A DNA stretch of 64,000 nucleotides from Bacillus sp. MRMR6 (GTDB lineage: Bacteria > Bacillota > Bacilli > Bacillales > Cytobacillaceae): positions 23,622-87,621 of the forward strand of contig NZ_MSLS01000021.1 in assembly GCF_001940785.1 (NCBI RefSeq), read 5' to 3'. Every line of letters begins with the position of its first letter. Position 1 is the stretch's first letter. Made by a program: the position numbers and the translations under genes. Below the pieces are notes generated by a model. It saw nothing but the letters and a program-made list of their open reading frames with translations, was not told the DNA's origin and searched no databases. Below are positions 26,620-35,039 of the stretch, one piece after another.

Positions 26620-27180
26620 TTGAAGCAGAGACAAATTGAAGAGTATGAGGTAAATCCATGTACGATGTTTATCAAACCTGTTACGTATGGCAGTAAAACG
26701 TATTCGGAAATTTTTGAAGTGGAGGATGTTTTTTTATCACCTTTTAAACCGCTTGATATTATAAAAAATAGTTGCGATTACTTTGGCTGTGACTATGAGG
26801 GCAGAAAAAAAGGAACAAAACTGTTAATAGGTACAACGCATAAAATTCCAATCGCTATTGATCCAACAAACCGCATCTTTTTCTTTCCAACACAATCACC
26901 AAATCGGCAAGAATGTATCTGGATCTCTCATGAACATGTAATAGACTATTCCAGAGTAAGTCCTCAAGAAACATTAATCACTTTTCATAATAAACAAACT
27001 TATCAATTCCCTATTTCCTTCAACTCAATTAACAATCAGATACAAAGAACGTCCCACTTAAGAACTACGTTAATGCAAAGAATTGAATATAATGAAAGGA
27101 AATCTTATTATATGCTTCAGAGATCGAAATCACTGGAAGCATCAGAACCCCCGCATAAATACGGCAAAGACTTGTTCTAA
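26620..27180 (+). CDS. comK: ComK competence transcription factor
   Basis: The 186-residue protein matches ComK along its length: ESYEVN-like start (EEYEVNPCTM), KPLDIIKNSCDYFG, YEGRKKGTKLL, IDPTNRIFFFPT, WISHEHV and SFNSINNQIQRTSHLRT. ComK is the master activator of DNA uptake genes in Bacillus. TTG 26620 lies 9 bp after GGAG and aligns with the B. subtilis start; upstream ATGs at 26578 and 26587 fall inside the likely promoter. The C-terminus is intact, so the protein may be functional. A terminator overlaps its 3' flank. Confidence 0.93.
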   Translation: MKQRQIEEYEVNPCTMFIKPVTYGSKTYSEIFEVEDVFLSPFKPLDIIKNSCDYFGCDYEGRKKGTKLLIGTTHKIPIAIDPTNRIFFFPTQSPNRQECIWISHEHVIDYSRVSPQETLITFHNKQTYQFPISFNSINNQIQRTSHLRTTLMQRIEYNERKSYYMLQRSKSLEASEPPHKYGKDLF

Positions 27181-27188
27181 ATGATCAT

Positions 27189-27213
27189 CACCTAACGGGA
27201 CAGGTGTTTTTTT
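27189..27213 (+). terminator. Terminator after comK
   Basis: The stem CACCT / AGGTG with an 8-nt loop is followed by TTTTTTT. It overlaps the 3' end of the convergent yhjD. Confidence 0.6.
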
Positions 27214-27557
27214 AGAAAATAAAACTCCATTAATTCCTGTACTTTATTGCGAATTCTTGGATTAAAGTAATTGTGCTCTTCTTCATACCCTTTATATAAA
27301 AACAGATACATAGTGAAGGCGTCGTCCCGTTTTGTCTCCATTACCTTTAGATTGTGCTTTTTCATATATTGTTTTACTTCGGCTAACTCCTTCTGAATTA
27401 TCTTCATCGTATCTTCAACTAGTACTAGATAGGGTCTTTTTAACTTTAAGGGACTCTTTTCAATTATAGATAAATCCCGATTTAAAATAATTAGAACCAT
27501 CGGCAAATAAATGGCTTTTTCCATTAAATTACGATCTTCATCAGGAATTCTGGTCAT
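27192..27557 (-). CDS. yhjD: YhjD-like conserved protein
   Basis: The 121-residue protein begins MTRIPDEDRNLMEKAIYLPMVL and is Lys/Glu rich with no membrane helix or known catalytic motif. Its position and start resemble B. subtilis YhjD, a small uncharacterised Bacillus protein. GGGGA lies upstream of the ATG. It converges on comK. An unexplained hairpin (27634-27656) lies upstream. Confidence 0.75.
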   Translation of the reverse strand: MTRIPDEDRNLMEKAIYLPMVLIILNRDLSIIEKSPLKLKRPYLVLVEDTMKIIQKELAEVKQYMKKHNLKVMETKRDDAFTMYLFLYKGYEEEHNYFNPRIRNKVQELMEFYFLKKHLSR

Positions 27558-27802
27558 TCCATCAGTCCCCCTGTCTTTTATTAAAATAACAAGAACAAAT
27601 GTTCTTATATATCATACGGAAAAATTAATTAAAACGCAATCCTAAAAAGGTTGCGTCTTTTATTTGTAAAAATTGGCTTAGATGTGAGAAAGTTTTTTAT
27701 ATAGAAGGATATAGTATTGGGGAAAATGAAATAATGTAGTAACTTTAAAAAAATATATGCAGTCAATATAGATAGAAATATCAGATAGGTGGGTGATCCA
27801 AT

Positions 27803-28753
27803 ATGCGATCAGAAAAGCATCATAATAGAAAAAAAAGAAGTTGGAGAACAGTTTTCCTTGTGTTTCTTATTGTAATCGTAGCGACAGCAGGATATTCTTA
27901 TTTTCAGTATAAACAAGGTATAAATCAATCGTTAAAGAAAATCAACCAAACACAAGAAAATGCCAATATAAATGAAGTGGTCTATACTTTTGAAGGAAAA
28001 AAGGACCAATTTGGAAATACCAATATTCTTTTACTGGGAAGTGATGCACGCGGGGAAGAGAAATCACGGGCAGATACCATTATGATAGCACACTATAATG
28101 AGGATAGAGGTTCTTATAAGCTGACATCCATCATGAGGGATAGCTACGTTAGTATCCCAGGACATGGAAGGCATAAGATTAATTCTGCGTTTATGAGGGG
28201 TGGTCCTGAGCTTATGAGAAAAACCATCAAAGAGAACTTTGATATTGAGATGCAGTATTACGCGATTGTTGACTTTGAAGGCTTTGTCCAATTGATTGAT
28301 GAAGCTTTTCCAAATGGAGTAGAAATTAATGTCGAAAAAAGAATGGAAAAATACATAGATGTAACAATCGAACCCGGGCTCCAAAGATTGGACGGTGAGC
28401 ATATGCTTGGTTTTGTTCGCTTCCGTCAAGATGCAATCGGCGATTTTGGAAGGGTAAAACGACAACAGCAAGCATTGCAGGCAATAGGAGACCAGTTAAC
28501 GAGTTTTCAAACCATCCCGAAGCTTCCAAAGTTGGTTGGGGTTGTGACACCGTATATCAATACAAATATGGATACTACAGATATTTTATTTATGGCTAAG
28601 GACTTCTTTTCTAAAGATAGGGGGGCAGTTGCAACTTTTAGAATACCAATCGAAAATGGCTATCAAGATGCAAAGATTAGAGGGGAAGGAGCCGTCTTAG
28701 AGTTAGATTTTGAAAAAAATAAAAAGGCCTTCCATGAATTTATAGCTCAATAA
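27803..28753 (+). CDS. LytR-CpsA-Psr (LCP) family cell-wall ligase
   Basis: This 316-residue membrane protein has a short basic cytoplasmic start (HHNRKKRSWR), one membrane helix (about residues 17-35) and an extracellular LCP domain: NILLLGSDARG, RADTIMIAHY, SIMRDSYVSIPG, HKINSAF and RFRQDAIGDFGRVKRQQ with the conserved arginines and aspartates. LCP enzymes (TagT/U/V in B. subtilis) transfer wall teichoic acid or other glycopolymers to peptidoglycan. AGGTGGGTGA lies upstream of ATG 27803. It is followed 50 bp later by yhjE. Confidence 0.93.
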   Translation: MRSEKHHNRKKRSWRTVFLVFLIVIVATAGYSYFQYKQGINQSLKKINQTQENANINEVVYTFEGKKDQFGNTNILLLGSDARGEEKSRADTIMIAHYNEDRGSYKLTSIMRDSYVSIPGHGRHKINSAFMRGGPELMRKTIKENFDIEMQYYAIVDFEGFVQLIDEAFPNGVEINVEKRMEKYIDVTIEPGLQRLDGEHMLGFVRFRQDAIGDFGRVKRQQQALQAIGDQLTSFQTIPKLPKLVGVVTPYINTNMDTTDILFMAKDFFSKDRGAVATFRIPIENGYQDAKIRGEGAVLELDFEKNKKAFHEFIAQ

Positions 28754-28803
28754 CTATTTCATTAATGCATAACCTTATAAGCAACTATAAAAGGAGCATT
28801 CGC

Positions 28804-29469
28804 ATGGATTTCGAACTATTCAAGGCGTGGTTTACCCTTGAGAATATGATGGAGTTAATTCAAAGATATCGGTCTTTTGGGCCTGTACCAGGAATATTGC
28901 TGCCGATGTTAGAAGCTTTCTTACCCTTTTTACCTTTATTTATTTTTGTTATGGCAAATGCGAGTGCTTTTGGTCTTTGGCTAGGCTTTCTTTATTCATG
29001 GGTTGGCTCATGTACAGGTGCACTCCTGCTCTTTTTACTTATTAGGAAGTATGGGAGAAAAAGGGCATTCTCCTTTATTCTAAAACATCCAAAAATTCGA
29101 AAGTTGATGGACTGGGTTGATGATCATGGTTTCGGCCCGCTGTTTTTGTTATTATGCTTTCCATTCACACCTTCAGTTGTTGTTAATATTGTGGCAGGTC
29201 TTTCAAAAATTAATATCTATCAATATATGCTGGCAGTGTCTATCGGAAAGATGGTGATGATTTTTACTATTAGTTTTATTGGTTATGACCTTCATTCTTT
29301 AATAACACAACCATATCGCACGGCTTTTGTCTTTCTAGTAATTTTCATTCTTTGGTATGTTGGGAAAAGAATTGAAGTAAGATTGAATAAGCGGGTTGAA
29401 AAAGGCGATAATGTGGAAAAAGAGAGTGAAATGGAGCTCAAAAAAGGGAGGAGCCTTCATGAAGATTGA
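28804..29469 (+). CDS. yhjE: TVP38/VTT-family membrane protein (YhjE-like)
   Basis: The 221-residue membrane protein has the VTT/DedA-type core: LEAFLPFLPLFIFVMANA, the Gly-rich GFLYSWVGSCTGA, FCFPFTPS-like LLCFPFTPSVVVN and AGLSKINIYQY. Family members are membrane proteins of uncertain, possibly lipid-scrambling, function. ATG 28804 follows AAGGAG by 7 bp. It overlaps sipV by 11 bp, as in the B. subtilis yhjE-sipV pair. Confidence 0.9.
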   Translation: MDFELFKAWFTLENMMELIQRYRSFGPVPGILLPMLEAFLPFLPLFIFVMANASAFGLWLGFLYSWVGSCTGALLLFLLIRKYGRKRAFSFILKHPKIRKLMDWVDDHGFGPLFLLLCFPFTPSVVVNIVAGLSKINIYQYMLAVSIGKMVMIFTISFIGYDLHSLITQPYRTAFVFLVIFILWYVGKRIEVRLNKRVEKGDNVEKESEMELKKGRSLHED

Positions 29470-30013
29470 ATGGAAAAAAGAAGGTATAGAATGGATTAAA
29501 GCATTTGCAATAGGTTTTATTATATTCGCATTTATTCGGACATTTTTCTTTTCAAATTATGTCGTAGAAGGCGAGTCAATGATGCCAACACTTCAAGATG
29601 GAAACAAGCTTGTCGTTAATAAGCTTGGTTATCAAGTCGGAGATTTAAACCGGTTTGACGTTATTGTTTTTCATGCGAATGAAAAGGAGGATTTTGTCAA
29701 ACGTATAATTGGCTTACCAGGTGATAAGATTGAGTATAAGAATGACCAATTGTATATTAATGGTAAAAAATACGAAGAGCCCTTTTTATCAATTTACAAG
29801 CAAGAAATCGTGGGAATTAAACTGACAGAAGATTTTAGTCTAAGAGAAAAAACGGGAGAAAATATCGTGCCCGACGGAAAATTATTTGTAATGGGAGATA
29901 ATCGACTCGGAAGCTGGGACAGCCGCCACTTTGGATTTATCTCTGTCAATCAAGTTGTAGGTAAAGTCGACCTTCGCTATTGGCCCTTAAGTGAAATGGA
30001 TGTTCATTTCTAA
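29459..30013 (+). CDS. sipV: Type I signal peptidase (SipV-like)
   Basis: This 184-residue membrane-bound signal peptidase has one N-terminal helix, catalytic Ser40 in VEGESMMPTL, catalytic Lys81 in FVKRIIGLPGDK, and the GDNR..SWDSR box. It removes signal peptides from secreted pre-proteins outside the membrane. ATG 29459 follows GGGAGGAG and lies within the 3' end of yhjE. The name follows synteny. A terminator follows at 30024-30047. Confidence 0.93.
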   Translation: MKIEWKKEGIEWIKAFAIGFIIFAFIRTFFFSNYVVEGESMMPTLQDGNKLVVNKLGYQVGDLNRFDVIVFHANEKEDFVKRIIGLPGDKIEYKNDQLYINGKKYEEPFLSIYKQEIVGIKLTEDFSLREKTGENIVPDGKLFVMGDNRLGSWDSRHFGFISVNQVVGKVDLRYWPLSEMDVHF

Positions 30014-30023
30014 TACAATAGAT

Positions 30024-30050
30024 AAAAGCACGAGCAATCGTGCTTTTTAT
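30024..30050 (+). terminator. Terminator after sipV
   Basis: The stem AAAAGCACGA / TCGTGCTTTT with loop GCAA is followed by a T-run. Confidence 0.9.
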
Positions 30051-30079
30051 GTGTTTATGGCCGTAGAAATTCCCATTTA

Positions 30080-30137
30080 TGGTGGTTCAACTAACCATCA
30101 GTGGGAAGGAAGAAAACCCCACTGATGGAAGTTGAAC
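30080..30137. repeat. Palindromic repeat, family A partial copy
   Basis: The sequence GTTCAACTAACCATCAGTGGG ... CCCCACTGATGGAAGTTGAAC is a long hairpin related to the second half of the copy at 3658-3803. It lies between sipV and addB. Confidence 0.65.
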
Positions 30138-30196
30138 TATATGATAGAATGAAAGATACAGAGTTATTGCAAGAGTAAGGAAAGCGAGGTTGTAAC

Positions 30197-33100
30197 ATGT
30201 CATTAAGAGTGGTGACGGGAAGGTCAGGTACTGGCAAATCGTCAATGTTTTTAGCTGAAATAAAAGACCTTCTTTTGGAAAACCCGGCAGGCGCACCAAT
30301 TGTATATATTGTTCCTGAACAGATGACGTTTTTATCTGAATATCGTTTATCGACTGATCCTGAGCTTGGCGGAATGATTCGTGCCCAAGTGTATAGTTTT
30401 TCTCGGTTAGCTTGGAGAATCCTTCAGGAAACGGGTGGTATTAGTCGTTATCATTTAAGCAGTGTGGGAATGAATATGCTAATTCGAAAGATTATCGAAG
30501 ATCAAAAAGACCATTTGAAATTGTTTCAAAGAGCAGCAGATAAAACTGGCTTTGTGAAGCAAGTTGAGCAGATGATTACCGAATTTAAACGTTATTGCGT
30601 TAAGCCGGAGGAATTAACACAAGAATACCTAAACCTTATTGAGCGCAATGATTCCTCAGCTAAAGTCTTAATCGACAAGCTTAAGGATTTAAACATCATC
30701 TACCAACAATTTGAAGAGGAAGTATTCGGAAAGTACATTGATTCGGAGGATTATTTTCGTTTGCTTTCCGAGAAAATTAAATCCTCAGCATATCTTAGGG
30801 ATGCTGAAATATATATTGATGGTTTCTACAGCTTTACACCCCAGGAATATCTAGTAATAAAGGAATTAATGAAGAATTGTAAACGTGTATCTATTGCTCT
30901 TACTACCAATCAAGTAACATTTGATTCAGCAATTGATGAGCTTGATTTGTTTCGATTATCTAATGAGGCTGGATCTGCCATTTCTGAAATAGCAAAGACC
31001 GAAGGAGTTGAAAGGGAAGAACCCATTTTGTCAGAAGGCCAAATGAAAAAATGGGTTGATCCCTCACTTTTTCATTTAGAGGCAAATTTTGACTCACGCC
31101 CAGCAGTCCCATATCGAGGGAAAACAGCTATGCATATTAGTCAGGCGGCTAATCGAAGAGCAGAGGTTGAGGGGATTGCTAGAGAAATTCGCCAGCTTGT
31201 TCGGGCAAAGGGTTATCGTTATAAGGACATTGCCTTATTGATTAGAAATGGGGCAGACTATCATGACATTGTGGAGCCTGTATTGACTGATTATCAAATT
31301 CCCTACTTCATCGACCAAAAAAGAACGATGCTGAATCATCCCTTGATTGAATTAATTAGATCTTGTTTAGAAACCATTAACTCGTTTTGGAGTTATGAAC
31401 CTGTTTTCCGTGTCATTAAGACTGAGTTAGTATTCCCACAGTATGAAAACCCGAATACCATGCGTGAGAAGATGGATTTACTAGAAAACTATGTACTTGC
31501 ATATGGGATTAAGGGGAGTAAGTGGACTAAAAAGGACCGGTGGATATACAGGCGTTTTAATGGTTTAGAAATGGGAACAAACGTGCAGACGGATGCTGAA
31601 AAGACAATGGAACAGCAGCTAAATGAACTAAGACTATTGGTTACAGCACCCATACTCCGGTTATCAAGACGCCTTAAAAAGGCAGATACAGGGCGTAAAC
31701 TTTGTGAAGCAATCTACCTACTATTAGAAGAGTTAGATATACCCTCGAAACTTGATAGTTGGAAGCAGTCGGCTGAAAAGAAAGGTAATCTTGTCCGAGT
31801 GCGTGAGCATGATCAGGTTTGGAATGCTGTCATTGATCTTTTAGATCAATATGTTGAAATACTAGGTGACGAACCAGTATCTATTAAAACTTTTTCATCC
31901 ATTTTAGAGGCGGGCTTTGAATCTCTTTATTTTTCACTCATTCCTCCAGCTATCGATCAGGTTGTGATTGGAGATTTAGAAAAATCAAGGCTGACAGATA
32001 TTAAAACAGCATTTATTGTCGGTGTTAATGAAGGTGTATTACCAGCCAAAATAGCAGATGAAGGAATATTTGCGGACCAAGATCGTGAATTGCTGCTAGC
32101 TGCAGGTCTCTCTATTGCTCCCAGTAGCAGGACGCGTTTGCTAGATGAGAATTTTCTTGCCTATAAAGCTTTCACCATACCAACAGAGGCACTTTATATT
32201 AGCTATCCCCTTGGTAATGAAGAAGGAAAAGCGCTAATCCCTTCTTCGTATATTAAAAGAATGAAAGACATGTTTCCAGAAATAGAAGAGCATATCTACG
32301 TGACAGACCCTTCGGAGTTGAAAGAAATAGACCAATTGGATTTTATCACGAATTACAGAACGACGATCTCCTACTTGAATGGACAACTCTTGTTGAAAAA
32401 GAGGGGTTATCCTATATCAGATCTGTGGTGGGATGTCTATAACTTATATTTAGAAAGTACTTGGAAGAAACAAGCTGAGAAAATATTCTCCAGTCTATTC
32501 TATAAGAATCAAACTGTTAGTCTTTCTAAGGAAGTTGCTGATGAACTATATGGTGAGACCATTCAAGCTAGTGTTTCAAGAATGGAACTATATAACGGAT
32601 GCGCATTTTCACACTTTGCCCAACATGGCCTTAAGCTTCGTGAAAGGCAGATCTTCCGCCTAGAGGCCCCTGATATTGGGGAATTATTTCACGCGGCGCT
32701 AAAACATATTTCGGATATTGTAAATGAACAGAAGATTTCATGGTCACAGCTATCAAGGCAACAATGTGAAGAGTTGTCAAGAGAAGCGGTCAGCGCTTTA
32801 GCACCAAAATTGCAAAATGAAATTCTGCTTAGTTCGGAGCGTCATCACTATATAAAACGGAAATTAGAGCAAATTATCACAAGGGCTTCACTTGTGTTAA
32901 GTGAGCATGCAAAGGTAAGTGGATTTTCACCGATTGGGTTGGAATTAGGCTTTGGACGAAACGGGAAGCTCCCACCACTTTCTTTTTCATTGAAAAACGG
33001 GAAAAAAATGGAACTAGCAGGGCGAATAGATCGGGTCGACCAGGCCGTTTCACAGGATCATGGCGTTTATTTACGTGTAGTTGATTATAAATCAAGCGAA

Positions 33101-33697
33101 AAGGACGTTAATCTAAGTGAGGTATACTATGGACTTGCTCTTCAGATGCTAACCTATCTAGATATCGTGATTGCACATTCAGATGAGTTAGTCAATATGA
33201 AGGCTAGCCCTGCAGGGGTACTTTATTTCCATGTTCACAACCCATTAATTAACACAAAAAAAATGCTGACACTTGATGAAATCGAAAAAGAGATGATGAA
33301 AAAGTTTAAAATGAATGGCTTAATGCTGAGTAATGAAAATGTAATCCGGTTAATGGACCAAACTCTAGAATCTGGTGATTCACAAATCATTGCTGCTGGA
33401 ATCAAGAAGGATGGAAACTTAACGAAAAAGTCAAAAGTCGCAAGTTTAGATGAATTCGATACACTAAAGACTTATGTTCGCAGATTGTATCAGAAAACAG
33501 GGGATGCGATTGTAGATGGCCATGTAGAAATTTCTCCATTTAAATTAAAAGATAAAAGCCCTTGTACGTTTTGTTCTTATAAATCAGTATGTCAATTTGA
33601 CGAAACAATTGAAACGAATCGTTACCGAGTCCTATCTCCACGGTCAAATGAAAATATTTTTGAGTTAATTCGAGAGGAGGCAGGTAAAGTTGAGTAA
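30197..33697 (+). CDS. addB: AddB, ATP-dependent helicase-nuclease subunit B
   Basis: This 1166-residue AddB has Walker A-like GRSGTGKS at residues 8-15, an inactivated helicase body and a C-terminal nuclease with DYKSSEKDV. Iron-sulphur cysteines are visible as NGCAFSHF and CTFCSYKSVC. With AddA it resects double-strand breaks and recognises Chi. The start has AAAGCGAGG upstream. The stop overlaps the TTG start of addA by 8 bp. Confidence 0.97.
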   Translation: MSLRVVTGRSGTGKSSMFLAEIKDLLLENPAGAPIVYIVPEQMTFLSEYRLSTDPELGGMIRAQVYSFSRLAWRILQETGGISRYHLSSVGMNMLIRKIIEDQKDHLKLFQRAADKTGFVKQVEQMITEFKRYCVKPEELTQEYLNLIERNDSSAKVLIDKLKDLNIIYQQFEEEVFGKYIDSEDYFRLLSEKIKSSAYLRDAEIYIDGFYSFTPQEYLVIKELMKNCKRVSIALTTNQVTFDSAIDELDLFRLSNEAGSAISEIAKTEGVEREEPILSEGQMKKWVDPSLFHLEANFDSRPAVPYRGKTAMHISQAANRRAEVEGIAREIRQLVRAKGYRYKDIALLIRNGADYHDIVEPVLTDYQIPYFIDQKRTMLNHPLIELIRSCLETINSFWSYEPVFRVIKTELVFPQYENPNTMREKMDLLENYVLAYGIKGSKWTKKDRWIYRRFNGLEMGTNVQTDAEKTMEQQLNELRLLVTAPILRLSRRLKKADTGRKLCEAIYLLLEELDIPSKLDSWKQSAEKKGNLVRVREHDQVWNAVIDLLDQYVEILGDEPVSIKTFSSILEAGFESLYFSLIPPAIDQVVIGDLEKSRLTDIKTAFIVGVNEGVLPAKIADEGIFADQDRELLLAAGLSIAPSSRTRLLDENFLAYKAFTIPTEALYISYPLGNEEGKALIPSSYIKRMKDMFPEIEEHIYVTDPSELKEIDQLDFITNYRTTISYLNGQLLLKKRGYPISDLWWDVYNLYLESTWKKQAEKIFSSLFYKNQTVSLSKEVADELYGETIQASVSRMELYNGCAFSHFAQHGLKLRERQIFRLEAPDIGELFHAALKHISDIVNEQKISWSQLSRQQCEELSREAVSALAPKLQNEILLSSERHHYIKRKLEQIITRASLVLSEHAKVSGFSPIGLELGFGRNGKLPPLSFSLKNGKKMELAGRIDRVDQAVSQDHGVYLRVVDYKSSEKDVNLSEVYYGLALQMLTYLDIVIAHSDELVNMKASPAGVLYFHVHNPLINTKKMLTLDEIEKEMMKKFKMNGLMLSNENVIRLMDQTLESGDSQIIAAGIKKDGNLTKKSKVASLDEFDTLKTYVRRLYQKTGDAIVDGHVEISPFKLKDKSPCTFCSYKSVCQFDETIETNRYRVLSPRSNENIFELIREEAGKVE

Positions 33698-35039
33698 GCT
33701 CATAATCCCGTCAATGCCTGAAGGCTTGACTTGGACAGAAGACCAATGGAAAGCAATTACAGCAAAAAATCAGGATATTTTAGTGGCAGCGGCTGCAGGT
33801 TCTGGGAAGACGGCTGTCCTAGTAGAGAGAATTATTCAAAAAATCTTATCAGAGCAAGATCCAATCAACGTTGATCAGCTCCTAGTAGTGACGTTTACAA
33901 ACGCATCGGCCGCTGAAATGAGACATCGAATTGGGGAGGCTTTGGAGAAGGCAATCGACGCAAATCCCGGGTCAAGGCATTTAAGAAAACAGCTCTCTTT
34001 ATTAAATAAAGCATCCATTTCAACTCTCCACTCCTTCTGCATGGAGGTCATCCGAAATTATTACTATTCAATTGATGTTGATCCAAACTTCCGAATTGCA
34101 GATGTTACTGAGGCACAGTTGATTCGAGACGAAGTGATTGGTGAATTGTTTGAAGAGGAATATGGCAAAAAAGAAAATGAGCGCTTTTTTACTTTGGTTG
34201 ATTCCTTCACAAGTGACCGAAGTGATGCTGCGTTGATGGATATAGTAAGTTCTATTTATGACTTCGCCAGATCAAATCCCTTACCTGACCGATACTTGCA
34301 ATCAATCATTCAAATGTACGATGTATCCTCAGTGGAAAATGTAGAAGAACTCCCTTTCATTAAGGGACTATTATATGATATTGAACTGCAATTTGAAGGT
34401 GTACGAGAGATGCTTAAAAGGGGATTAGAAGTAACGAGGCTCCCTAACGGTCCTTCACCGAGAGCCGAAAACTTTATTGAGGATCTTAACGTTATCGATA
34501 CGCTTATTCAAGCTAACCAGGATTCATGGACAACCCTTTATAACGCGATGCAAATTTGGTCCTTTTCCAGAGCAAAACAAGTAAGAGGTGACCATTTCGA
34601 TAAAGAATTAGTTGAAAAAGCTCAAAAGCTTCGCGATAAAGCAAAGAAGAAATTACAAGATATTAAGGAAGAGCTCTTTTTAAGAAAGCCAGAAAGTTTT
34701 TTACGTGACATGAAAGAGATGCATCCACTAATCGACACATTGGTTGGCCTTGTGCAGGCTTTCTCTATTCGGTTTGAGCAAGCAAAACGTGAAAAAGGCC
34801 TAGTGGATTATGCAGATTTAGAGCATTATTGCTTGGAGATTTTAACTGGTGAAGTGACTTCACAAGGTGAATTTTCTCCATCAGAAGCTGCTCTTGGTTT
34901 TCGTCAGCATTTCAAAGAGGTCTTTGTAGATGAATATCAAGACACAAATATGGTCCAAGAGACGATATTAAAGCTTGTCTCAGAGGAAAACGAGCTAAAT
35001 GGCAATTTGTTTATGGTGGGCGATGTAAAACAGTCTATA
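33690..35039 (+). CDS. addA: AddA exon 1 (helicase-nuclease subunit A), 5' part
   Basis: This is the first 450 codons of addA, from TTG 33690 after GGAGGCAGG. It has UvrD-type motif I (AAAGSGKTAVLVERI), VTFTNASAAEMR and motif II FVDEYQDTN. Its last codons read GDVKQSI, half of the helicase motif normally followed by YRFR. At 35040 the reading is broken by the 5' end GTGCG of a group II intron. Exon 2 resumes at 37563 with YRFRLAEPNLFL in the same frame. The spliced protein would be about 1261 residues, near the family norm. Without splicing, translation stops at 35051. Confidence 0.93.

Noticed and set aside
28064..28550. Antisense frames under the LCP gene
   Set aside because: The LCP domain on the other strand is complete; the antisense frames have no initiation signal.
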